From positions 87,247,447-87,311,446 of the forward strand of contig OX344761.1 in the NCBI GenBank assembly GCA_947034895.1: a stretch of 64,000 nucleotides of DNA, read 5' to 3'. The notes beneath the pieces were generated by a model. That model had not been told where the DNA came from, searched no databases, and was given only the letters and a program-made list of their open reading frames with translations. This document shows, one piece after another, positions 12,026 through 22,600 of the stretch. Position 1 is the first letter of the stretch; the number at the start of each line of letters is the position of its first letter. The stretch is from Rhytidiadelphus loreus (taxonomy: Eukaryota; Streptophyta; Bryopsida; Hypnales; Hylocomiaceae). Both the position numbers and the translations under genes were made by a program.

Positions 12026-12298
12026 TACACCCAGCACCGCGTTTGCTCACAACCCAAGTTCATGACTCCATAGTACACCTCTTTCGATGTATACAGACAT
12101 ATATACTCCCTTGATCCGAGAGTTTTAGCCCCAATCGTGTATGCAAGTGCAGTGATCTTGTACACCCAGCACCACATTTGCTCACAACCCAAGGTCATGA
12201 CTCCCAGTACACCTCTTTCTTTCTATACATACACTTGTGTACTCCCTTGATCTGATCGAGAGTTTTTTTAGCCCCAATCGTGTTTGCAATTGCAGAGA
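12026..12298 (+). repeat. Two tandem ~136-bp repeats just upstream of a transporter start codon
   Basis: Unit 1 (12026-12160) and unit 2 (12161-12298) both begin tacacccagcacc. Both contain catgactcc, a tatac block, tcccttgatc and gccccaatcgtgt, and both end gca-gtgatc or gca-gagatg. The start codon at 12298 lies exactly at the end of the second unit. In the first unit the equivalent bases read gtgatc, so only the second can initiate. The repeat probably covers the core promoter or 5' UTR. Confidence 0.75.
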
Positions 12299-15200
12299 TG
12301 GCAGACACAACTCGAAAATTAGAATGTGGATCCCAAACCCTGATGCGCTTCTTGCGCGGTCGCTGGTTCGTGATCGCCGTCGGCATCGTGGTGATGATCA
12401 CCAGCGCGGGCGCCTACAGCTTCGGCATCTACTCTCAAAAGCTGAAATCCGTGCTCAACATTAACCAACAACAGATGAACGTCGTCGCAAATTTCAAGGA
12501 CTTGGGTGTCAACCTCGGCATCCCCGCGGGTCTTCTCTACGACTACTCCTCACCAGGCGTAGTCTTATTCGTGGGCTCCCTTGAAGCTTCTCTCGGCTAC
12601 GTTTTGGCCTGGCTCTCCTTGACAGCCCGAATCTCCCCGTCGCTATGGCAGATGTGTTTGTTCCTCTTCATCGGGTCGAACTCCCAGCCCATGTTCAACA
12701 CGGCGGTGTTAGTCCAAGCCGTGAAGATGTTCCCTGCCAGTCGAGGGATCATCATCTCCCTTATGAAGGGATACATTGGGATTAGTGGCGCCATTCTGAT
12801 TCAAGTGTTTGTGGCAATAGAGGGATCCAAGAATCCGGAGGCTTTTTTGTTGTTGCTGGTGTGGTTGCCTTCAACAGTGGCGATGCTGGCGATATTTGTG
12901 ATTCGACCGGGAGTGAAGGCGTTCGAAGGCTTTCCGGAGAAGAAATGGTTCTTCTGGTACTTGGGGTTGGGATTTGCGCTGGCGTTTTACTTGATGGGGG
13001 TGAACATTGCGACGAATGTGACCAATGTGGGGATCCACGCTGACAGGGGAATTGGAGGGGGGTTATTGGTTTTGCTGGTTGTGCCGTTGCTTACGATCTC
13101 GTATGTGTCGGAGTTTTATGGCAAACAGAGCATTGACTTGGAACCACAAGGAGTCGACATTGAAGGACTTGGCGCACAGAACCCTAATGGCGTTCAAGAG
13201 GTGAGACCCTGTACACATTGAGTGCCGGCTTTCGCTTGTTTGTTCAAAAATAGTTTGATATTTACAACCACGTTTACAAAAATTTAATTCCAAACTGGAA
13301 GCACTTGGTGTATGTACCACGAATTGGCGTTTCATACTAAATTCCTAGTGAAGAGTCTATGTTTTAGCAATCAGCACAAACAGAAAACAAGTTTTCATAG
13401 CGACATATTCTTTTACTCCTTCCCTATGAAAACTTGTTTTCTGTTTGTGCCAACAAAACAAACATGAACTTAAGGTTATGTTTAGGCAATCAACTTATGT
13501 AACCTTGTGCTCTGTTCTTCCCCCCCTTCTCTCGTGGTGTAAAATTAATCTGCAAACACCTGGGACTCTCTCTCCCTCTTCAATTTTTTTAATCTTTGAC
13601 CAACATAGGCAATGTTATTGATTCTGGCGATGTAAACCCTATACCCGTCTGTATTATGTTTTTCACAATAGGATCAATCGAATTGGTAAATCTATTAAAA
13701 ATCCATTGGTGAGGTTGTGTTTAGGCAATCAACATAACTAACCATGTGCTCTGTTTCTTGCCTCCCTGCCCACTTAACAATTCTGCAGACACCTGGATCC
13801 GACGAGAAACCGGCTGAATCAATCCCTGTTGCTGAAGAATCAGAAGAATTAGCAGCTGTAGGGAAGAAGCAAGTCACGCCATGGCCAAACCGAGGAGACG
13901 ACCACACCATCCCCCAAGCCCTCCGAAGCCTCGATTTCTGGCTCCTCTTCGTCGCCACCATCTTCGGCGTCGGCTCCGGCCTCACCGCCACCGACAACAT
14001 GGCCCAGTTAGGCTTGTCCTTCGGTTACTCCCCCACGAGCGTCCGCACCTTCGTCTCCCTGCTGAGCATTTGGAACTCCATCGGGCGTTGGGTGGGAGGG
14101 TTCCTCTCGGACTACCTTCTATATCGGTTTGGCTTCGCACGCACGAAGTTCCACACGATCATGTTGCTGGTCATGGCGGTAGCGTATCTTCTGTTGGCGG
14201 TGAATATCCCCGCGTGTCTGTACTATGGGTCCATTTTGTTGGGGCTTTCTTTTGGGTCGCAGTACCCCATTTATACCACCATTGTGGCGGAGGAGTTCGG
14301 GTTGAAGAGGTTTGCGACGCTGTATAATTGTCTGAATATCTCGTGTTCCATTGGGAATTACATCCTCTCCGGGCCAGTGGCAGGTCTGTCGATCTCTGCC
14401 TCTTTTCGGTTTGATAGAATTTCGTGCTAGCTTTTGTTGGGTACGAGAGTTATCGTAGTAGTCTTTGGAACATAGCTTTTGAGAATCAGAGTCCGTTCTG
14501 AAGTCTGGGTGCTGATGTTTACCATGTTAATGTGAATTCGATGAGGTAGGTGCGTTTCTTGAAGAACCAAATTAGTAGTTACATGAACAGACTGAATATG
14601 TTTCACAGTACATGCTATTCGAGAGAATTCTTGTTGAACACCCAGCTCTGAATTGGAATCCTTGACATGTACCATGTATTGCAAAGTTGAGCTTAATTCG
14701 AACAACTGAGAGTTTCTCAATCCAATGAGGCATTTTCACACGAGGGAGTATGGTAGATCACTTAGTTTTTTTATAGTGAACTCTGAGTTGGCACTGTTAC
14801 CAAGTGTCCTATGCCACTTCAATCTTCTCAATAATGCTTTGTAGCCTAACATTGCAAGACTTTTGGAATTTGGTTACTGGATCTTGATTTCATATGATGT
14901 TATTTGATTTTGTGTTTGCCTTTCGAGAGAAGTGGACATGCTTGAATCGTAGCCCTTCCCGCAGCTAAAGAATGTTACGTGCAGCACAAGGACTTTATCT
15001 GAATGTTGGATTTTGTTTGATGCAGGTCGTTTTTACGACGACGAAGCCAAGAGACAAGCGGAGCGATCGCACCTGGCGAGCAGTAATGCCAAGCTGGTGT
15101 GTGACGGAACAGTTTGCTTTCGTCGCACTTGTTTCACTTTAATGGCGGTGAGCATTGGTGCCGCAGGATTTGCAGGAGTGTTGTGGTATCGCACTCGGGG

Positions 15201-15330
15201 ATTTTACATGGAGCTTCACAAGGGCTTTCAGAAATCCAAGATGGCTGAATTAGCTCATGAAGCTTCACAAGAAGAGAATCTTGAGGATGATGCATCACAG
15301 AAAAAGTTCAACTCCAACCACAAACACTGA
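12298..15330 (+). CDS. NFD4/nodulin-like MFS transporter, three exons
   Basis: The exons are 12298-13200, 13789-14383 and 15026-15330. Donors are AAGAG/GTGAGA and GGCAG/GTCTGT; acceptors are TTCTGCAG/ACACC and GATGCAG/GTCG. The phases join cleanly to 600 residues, and the second junction restores GPVAG-RFYDDEA, which matches VPVVG-KFYDAEA in the neighbouring single-exon paralog. Exon 1 carries the nodulin-like half (GRWFVIAVGIVVMITSAGAY, YSQKLKSVLNINQQQMN). Exon 2 carries the second half (SLDFWLLFVATIFGVGSGLT, DNMAQLG, SIWNSIGRWVGG). Exon 3 carries the last helix and a charged tail. I chose the ATG at 12298 because the frame upstream has only a GTG. It is a membrane transporter by fold with unknown substrate. 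Two AATAAA signals lie at about 15386-15410. A partial copy lies at 38102-40170. Confidence 0.9.
13374..13450. repeat. Perfect 27-bp hairpin inside transporter intron 1
   Basis: The arms at 13374-13400 and 13424-13450 are exact reverse complements (gcacaaacagaaaacaag.. / ..cttgttttctgtttgtgc), with a 23-base loop. It lies within intron 1 of the gene at 12298-15330. It could be a very small foldback element or a structured intronic RNA. Confidence 0.8.
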
Positions 15331-15669
15331 TTCAAATCTCATATCCGAACAGCTGAATGTTTGTACAATAGAGGACCTTGAGGAGGAAATAAAGCCTTGA
15401 GGAAATAAAGCATACTATACGGTGTCTACCTCCACTCCTAAGTATCTGTTTTAGACTTCTAGTATAAAGCTCCAGACACTAGTCAGAGTTGTCTAGCCTC
15501 ACCAATCAATTTTCAATCTTGTGGGACCAAAGTAGAGTCTAATTCCATGTTGGCAGATATAATGGTGATACAAGATACCTCAAATTGGGAGTCACTCGTT
15601 TGCCCTTGGCCTTGTTGCTTCAGGCAAAGTCACCTCTACATATGATTTCGTGGGCGTTACTAAAGAATC

Positions 15670-16610
15670 TAGTTGTCGAGAATTTATGACTAATGATGTG
15701 CATGCAGAGAAGACTTTTAAATAAGATCACGAGTTGTTGAGAAAGCTATGAATCCAAGATGCAGGACGCAGATACCATGATGAAATGTAATGCACGCTGG
15801 AAACTCTCACATTGAATCATGAAGAGACAGTGCTGACACTGGAATTTGGATTAAGTAACCAGAGTCCAAAACTACAATGGTGGCTACCCAGATCCAACCC
15901 TAGAAAATCTAAGCAGGTTTGTCTTAATCAAGGTGTATAGATGAAGTACCTCTACTCGTAATCTTGGTGGATTCAACTATCCCCAACAGACTCTTCATTC
16001 ACGTGGGTCATACGACCAGAGTTACTCTTCGTCTTGGTACCGTCTTCTTCTTCTCGGTGGATTCTCCTTGAGCACAATGTCAAGTTGGTGAAGCAGGTAA
16101 GATAGACATGCTGGACTGATGTTGTCCAAAAGGAGAGGTAGACTAATATTCATGCGATGATTTCTAAATATCTCTTGAACCTGTAAATCTTTCACAGCAT
16201 GCTGCAGGCGCCCACAAATGGTTTTCTTGTTTCATATTCCTCCGTGATTTCTTCCGAAAGACAGCGCTCATATGATGATCGGTAGACTTCGTTCTTCTAT
16301 TTCATATCCAATTCAAATGTGGTATTTCATGTTTCTGCACTTCCAAATTAACTTCACAACGCATATTCCAAGCGTTTGTAAGACTCCAAGAATGAAAACA
16401 CCGGGATATGAATTACAAAATATTATGAAAAACACAATTTGAGCCAGAAACCTTTACCGCCATACAATTCTGTAATTTTCAATATGATCCTCAGCCTGCA
16501 GAGAGTCTCTTCCTAATATATAACTAATCATAGCTGCCTCCGTGTACTTGTAGGCGGTTTTGCTTAACCCTGGAAGGACGGAGCCCATAGACCATGTAAT
16601 CTGTCTCAAA
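15670..16610 (-). pseudogene. Decayed inverted copy of the membrane-protein gene 3' end
   Basis: Reverse complement of this stretch matches about 3310-4210. Examples are the block encoding ISLPLLLDNISPA at 3775-3820 (partner about 16100-16165), the block around 'ggaagagactgtctgcaggctgag' (partner about 16495-16520), and the 3' flank block tgcatgcacatcattag (partner about 15690-15710). Numerous substitutions, small indels and stops remove any long frame. Exon 1 of the parent is not present. Confidence 0.8.
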
Positions 16611-18028
16611 TTATGTTGCTTTTATTCCTCTATATTGCAACTATATGAGTGAGAATCATTTTATTTTATTTGTCAGAGATGAAATGGCATATGTCTTCTA
16701 CAAGTCATAAAATTTTCAAATTTATTGGTGATGATTTGAAAATTATCGTGATTTTTGGAAGAATAAGTGAAAAAAAAATTTATCTAGTACAAAATTAGTT
16801 GAAAAGAATATGAAAAGTTTATTGTAAGTTAATATTATAGTGGAGAATGTTTTAATGTAATTCAATTTATTGTGTCAATCTACAAATAGAAATTCAATAG
16901 ACCATGGTAATATTCATTTTTTGGAATTTTTGAAAATTTCAAATTGGATTAAGACGAGACTTGATTCTCTTCATTTCATTAGTTGAAATCAAAATTGAAA
17001 AAAAGTCATTTCCATGGGTGGAATTCTTGTTAATTTCCCTTTCCCTTGCCTATTGTTGATAACAATACCTTGTTCACTTAGGGCATACTTGACCTCTTCA
17101 TAACCACACAATTCTATAGGTATAAAATTTGGCTTCATTTATAATTAGACTCAACGCAAGGATGCCCAACTCAATAATAACAATGCACTAACAGTAGCAC
17201 ACACACAAGTCTCTTCACCACAAATTGATAGTGATGTGTCATCTGCAAATTGGACAATTGTTTATTGCTCCAAAACATCATGATTATTACTTGCTTGAAG
17301 TCTCCCTTGTTGAGTTGTTGGACTTTTCTTCAAGGTGTAATTTAATATTTTTCTTCATAATTAAAAAAATTAAGATGCCAAGGTCACCCCCTTGCGCACC
17401 CTTTGTAGAATGGAAAATCTTTTTTTGTTTTTTCCATGAACACTAATATGTGCCTCAATATGTTGAACAACATCTCATTTAATTACCTAAATAGGGGGGA
17501 TACAATACAACATATGATTCAAATAGGAAGTGTTTGTCTACTCTTATTATCATAAACTTTTGAAATTTTTAGTTTAAGAAAAATTAGGAGTTGCTAAGTC
17601 TTTGTTCTAGCATGGTGGATATTTCCCTAGGTGAGGAAGATACTACCTAGAATAAATCTCATTGGTAGGAAAGAAAATTGAATACATGAGATAATTCCCA
17701 TGAGTATAGATTTTAAACGCATCTACATGGCTTTAGCAAATATTTTAATTGAATATAGTAAGAAATGTTATGGGGTGCCAATAGTTTAGGTATTTTCTAC
17801 CCTCCACCCTTGTGTAACTAAGGTAATAGGCTCTGAAATTGCACAGAATATAAAACCACTTCCATGCTCAAATGTACACTACATGTACATGTTTTTTTTC
17901 ATAGCTTTCAACAATGTACAAACAATGTACATTTTAGGAAGTGGGCAATTCTAGAGCCCTATATCATTTCAACTTCAAAATTTTATAACTAATTCCACAA
18001 AGCTCCAAAAAATATGAAACAACTTGGC
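16611..18028. other. AT-rich intergenic region
   Basis: I see no gene here. Positions about 17850-18028 recur inverted at about 27541-27715 and form the flank of the element at 18029-18980. Confidence 0.5.
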
Positions 18029-18980
18029 TTAACCCTTAAACGTCCAAACAACATTTTTTGGCAACATAGTGATTTTGGGCAACTCACTACAGATGGAGTT
18101 TGTTTATTTTTCTTTGAAAATTTCACACAATATGGGGACAAGGAGTAGCTCTAAGGCCCAACAATTTTCATAACTTTTGAATATATGGTTCAAAAGTTAT
18201 TGCATGATATGTAATTTTCAGTTTTCAGCGGGCAGCCCAAGCAGAAAAAAAAACTTCTTTGAAAATCACTTCTTAAAAAAATTAAAATTTGAAATTGATT
18301 CTCTAGATTTTTATATATGTGGTAAGCTTTGAATCATTCCATTTTGATTAAGGAGATGAATATTATGAGGAATTTTAGTTTGGATTAGTTTGTGGGTAGT
18401 CATGGAATCTCTACTCTAAAATAAATTTTGAAGTCCTTTATTTAACTCTATTTTAAATATTTTCGGAAAAAAATAAAAACATTAGGTGTATATTGTTTAT
18501 TACAACATTACAGCCATTGGGACTAACATTTTTCAATTCTATAAATGAATTGTTAACAATTTAGTATTTTCAATCATTCTCTACTTCTTTCTACTTACTA
18601 TTTTTTTTTCTATATGTTGTACAATTTCAAATGATCTAAATTTTTTTAAAGCACGTAGCCAAATTGACTTGAAGAATGAATCCAAAGAGTAACCACCATT
18701 TTGGACATTTTTTCATACAAATATGACCTTGTGAAGTGCAGCTGCCCGTATTTTCACAGGGCCCAAATTTTTTTTTTTGTCACTTCAAACATCAATATCT
18801 TGCAATCTACATGGTGAAAATTTTGAATTTTTTCCACATCTTCTCTAACTATTTTACTACAAGATCCTAGGGTTTAATTTGTCTATAAATATTTTTCATC
18901 TAAAATTTGGTGCTTGTAAATGCAAGGGCATTTTTAGAGTAGTTTTGGTGAAAACATAGTCTTTGACGTTTAGGGGTTAA
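18029..18980 (+). mobile_element. TTAA-flanked non-autonomous element, copy B (952 bp)
   Basis: It begins TTAA-CCCTTAAACG and ends CGTTTAGGGG-TTAA. An inverted paralog of its flanks at about 27425-27715 lacks the element and has a single tetranucleotide, cgaa at 27537-27540 (TTCG on the matching strand), where the element plus duplicated TTAA sits here. This shows that TTAA is the target duplication and that the element ends in CCC...GGG. Internal blocks shared with other copies include the 'atcttgcaatct' motif near 18800 and the 'aagatccta' motif near 18860. There is no coding capacity. Confidence 0.75.
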
Positions 18981-19339
18981 ATGCCAATTCCACTTATCTT
19001 TCTTGGAAAGTTTATGGAAAATTATTTCAAGAAGCTTCGCCTCCCAAAAATTCAATTTCAGCTCGTATGTAGGTGATTTCTGTACCTGTACCTTATACTA
19101 TGAACCCATTTGTGGTTTCCTTGGGTAAGGACTGATTACAGAAAATCTACTATTATTTGTAAGAAGTCATGTCCTACCCCTTCCCACAATGTTTTATAAA
19201 ACTAAAAAAATTAATGATGACATCAGGGCCAAGGGATTACAATCATATCAATTTTGAGGACAACTGTCAATTCATGGGACAACTGACTTTCTGTACTATT
19301 CCTTCAATGATTTTGGTGTATCAAACATAATGTACCATC
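18981..19339. other. Intergenic, partly repeated inverted at 27425-27536
   Basis: No gene is seen. The first ~110 bases are homologous, in reverse complement, to 27425-27536. Confidence 0.5.
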
Positions 19340-19356
19340 AATCGCCCAAGCCTTTG
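19340..19356. repeat. LINE target-site duplication, left copy
   Basis: The 17-mer AATCGCCCAAGCCTTTG is repeated exactly at 27334-27350, on the other side of the LINE. Confidence 0.9.
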
Positions 19357-19385
19357 ATTAAACCCATTCGAGGGTGGAACTTTAC

Positions 19386-19610
19386 TGAGAAAAACACCCG
19401 AAGGCGGAATACACACCCGGAGGCGGAGACAAGGCACCCGAAGGCGGAGACAGGGCACCCGAAGGCGGGGGACGAAAAGAGAACAGAAAAGAAGCACCAG
19501 AAGGCGGGGGAGGAAAGGAGAACAGGAAAGAGGCACCCGAAGGCTGAAACCGGGCACCCAAAGGCGGGGGTGAAAAGGTGACACCCGAAGGCAAGGGCGA
19601 AGGGAGGACA
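19386..19610. repeat. GC-rich minisatellite in the LINE 3' UTR
   Basis: About nine imperfect units contain cacccgaaggcgg (variants caccagaaggcgg, cacccaaaggcgg), spaced 18-37 bases apart with purine-rich spacers. It lies just downstream of the LINE ORF2 stop at 19634. Confidence 0.85.
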
Positions 19611-19633
19611 AACCAGGAGGCAGGGCCGAGGGC

Positions 19634-22600
19634 CTAGTCGTTGAGGAGGAACCTGTAAATGGAAGTGAAGGAATCCTGCAGGTGAGCGTCAACAACGAGG
19701 GGGCTATCAGAGCCTAACCTAACAACATCAGGGTAACTACCAAAAGGAGACCTGCTAATAGTGGGGGAGTGAGGAGGCTGGTGGTCGGGGTTGGTGTCGT
19801 TGGTGCCGGCCTCATCTTCAATATTTTGCAGGATTTGACGGAGAATGAGGTCAGCCTGTTGGGAGGCTAGGCGTCTTCTTTCCTGTGTGTCGTGGTCGTG
19901 GTGCTCCATAGGGTCGGGGGTGTGAGAGTGGGGGCTCCAGAAGTGGTGAGGAGCGTCGAGGTTAGGGGGCAGGTCTCCAATGTGGTTTTCCCTGACCTGT
20001 ACGCCTTGGTTTTCGCTGTCGGTGGTCCCATCAGCGACGGATGCGGGCGAGCTGGCGCCCGTGGAGGGAGTGGGATCCATGGCCTGGGGCATTGGTGTTG
20101 GAATTCGCCGGCGAGGTGTGAGTGCAGGTCTTGAAGCAAGGTCCCTGGGGAGGAATTCGTCGCTGGGGAGGAAGTTCCATGCCGGTCCGTTGCCGTTCTC
20201 CATTGAGCAGAAGGCGGGCGTGGACGCCCATGTGGCTTTGAAGACGGCTAGCCTTTCTTCCCGCATCTGCAGCTTCCATATGCCTCTCCAGGCCGCGACT
20301 CCAATTTGGGTCACCGTTCGCCAGGAGCTGTATAGGGCGGTGCCTAGGTGAAAGGGTTCGTCATTCATTACTGTCTTGCACCTGTGGCACCAAATGTTGC
20401 GCAAGATGAGGCAGCGTAATAGTTCCCACGGGGTTTCTTGGGTGACAATGCAGGAGGTCGTGAATTTCCTGAGGGTGGCTTCCGGTCGCGACAGTATGGC
20501 TCCTTCGAGAATATCCGCAGGATTGAGTTGTAGTTGCGGGAGGTTGTGTGCTCGGCGTAGGTTGTTGAACTGAGTCCATGCTCTGTTGACTTGGGGGCAG
20601 TCGACAAATGCGTGCCTTGTTGTTTCGATAGGGGCGTTGACGCACAATCTGCAAGAACCCTCCATTCCCATCGGAACCAGCCAACTTCCTAGCGGGAGGC
20701 CCTCATTGTGAAGGAGCCACATGAAGAGGCTGACTCGTTTAGGTAGCCATGCGTGCCACATTCTCCCGTGGATGGCCTTCCGTTCTGCGCTTGTGCGGCC
20801 TTGTTGGCTGAGCTTGATATTATATTTGGTGGGGCGGAGCCTAGGTCGAATTCCAATCCTGTATCCGGTCTTGGTGTTGTAGTTGAAGAGGTGCGTCGTT
20901 GAAGTGCGGTCAGGTGCTTCCCAACGCCATTCTGCAGGATCCCAAGTGAGGTCGGCGATGCGGCAGGGGTGGAGAAGCCGGAGCGTGGAATTGGGGTTGG
21001 CGGGGAAGGCCGGGTTGAAGTCTGCAAGTTGATGAGCGGTGTTGTGGAGGACTCGTATGGGATGGGGCGTACCTGCCGGGATGATGCCTGCTCCTTGTCT
21101 GGTAAGCACACGAGTGAGGGGGTTTGGGCGATATACCTCGGCTGATCGCTCGCCATTGGTGTCTTCGGTTATGTGATACACCTGGTCTGGGAGGCCTTCG
21201 TCTTGGAGCGTGATCCAGCTCCCTTTGCCAAGCTCTGTTGCTTGTCCAGGGTTTTGGGGGATGCTTGCGATTAGGTCAATGCGTTGGACATTTGTTTTTC
21301 TCGATTTTGTTACCTACATGAGCTCCCTTGCTGTCCGCCAATTGTTCTCTTCTGGATCCCAGATGTCTTGGATGGAGGTGAGCCCTTTTGAGGCCCAGTT
21401 GGCGAATGAGTTTCCTGGTTCCAGCCCTCTAATCTTTCCTTCTGAATCTGTAATCCAGGGGTTGCCAAAAAGTGGTTGGCGCATGATTTCCGCCTTCGTT
21501 TGGGGTTCCGCCTGCACCGCTCTTTGTCTTACTGCGCACCAGGATTGCCATACAGCTCCCCATAACGGTGATCCCGAGGTTTTGATCTTGGTGGCGGACA
21601 TGAGCCAATTCCGGCCAGGTGGCCAGCTGCCTGCTCGTGCCGGCCGTAAATTGTTCACCCGGTGTTGAAGTAACGCCCTCCATGCCCCATCTCCTTCCTG
21701 AAGTCCTCGGATTAGGAATTTTGCTAGGAGCGCTTGAGTCTGGGCGATTGGATCTAATATTTTTATTCCCCCGTGAGCGAGTGGTGCTATGGCTGTGTCC
21801 CACGCGACGCGCGCCCTGGTGCGACCTTCCCTCTTTCCCGACCAGAGGTAATCCCTTACCAGTCCTTGTGCAATCTTTAGTGTTTTTAGTCCTAGGTCAG
21901 ATGTGGAAGCCAGGTACCAAAGCGACGCCAATATCACCTGATTGGCAATAAGCAGCCTCCCGGCCGGTGACAGCGTCTTGCCGCTCCAGTATATGAGTGC
22001 GTTTCTGACTAGGGAGAGGGCTTTTCGTTTCTCTGTCGTTGAGGAACGCGGAATCCGAAGGGTATACCGAGGTATTTGCAGGTTTGGCCCTGTTGGAGCC
22101 ACTAGGCACCCAGTTCCTCCCCCCATGTCCATGTCCTTTCCTCCAGGGATACCCATATGAGATAGGTTTTGCGCCAGTTGATCTTGCTCCCTGAGGCTGC
22201 GCAGTAGAGATCGAGTACCTTGATTGCTCTGTCGAGGGTATCCCTGGTGCCAATGAGCGAGAGTGTGGTGTCGTCTGCAAACAATGCTTCGAGGCTTATG
22301 GCTCCTCCAGGTAATCTCAGCCCTTGTACCCCATAGGCTGGGTCGTGCATCATGTGGCCTAAAACATCCGCTACTAGGAGGTAGAGGTAGGGCGCGAGTG
22401 GACAACCTTGTCGCACTGCCCGTCCGAGTGTGAACGCTTGGCTAATCTCCCCGTTGACTATAACTGAGGACTCCGAATCCTGGTAGAGGGAAGCCGTCCA
22501 GTTGATGAATGTGTCGTCAAAGCCTAATTTGGCCATGACTGCTTGTAGAAATGACCAGTTGACTCGGTCAAAGGCCTTTTCATAGTCCAGCAGCATGAGG

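Noticed and set aside
19321..19695. Pro/Ser-rich minus frame and opposite Lys/Glu-rich plus frame
   Set aside because: Both are readings of the LINE 3' UTR minisatellite.
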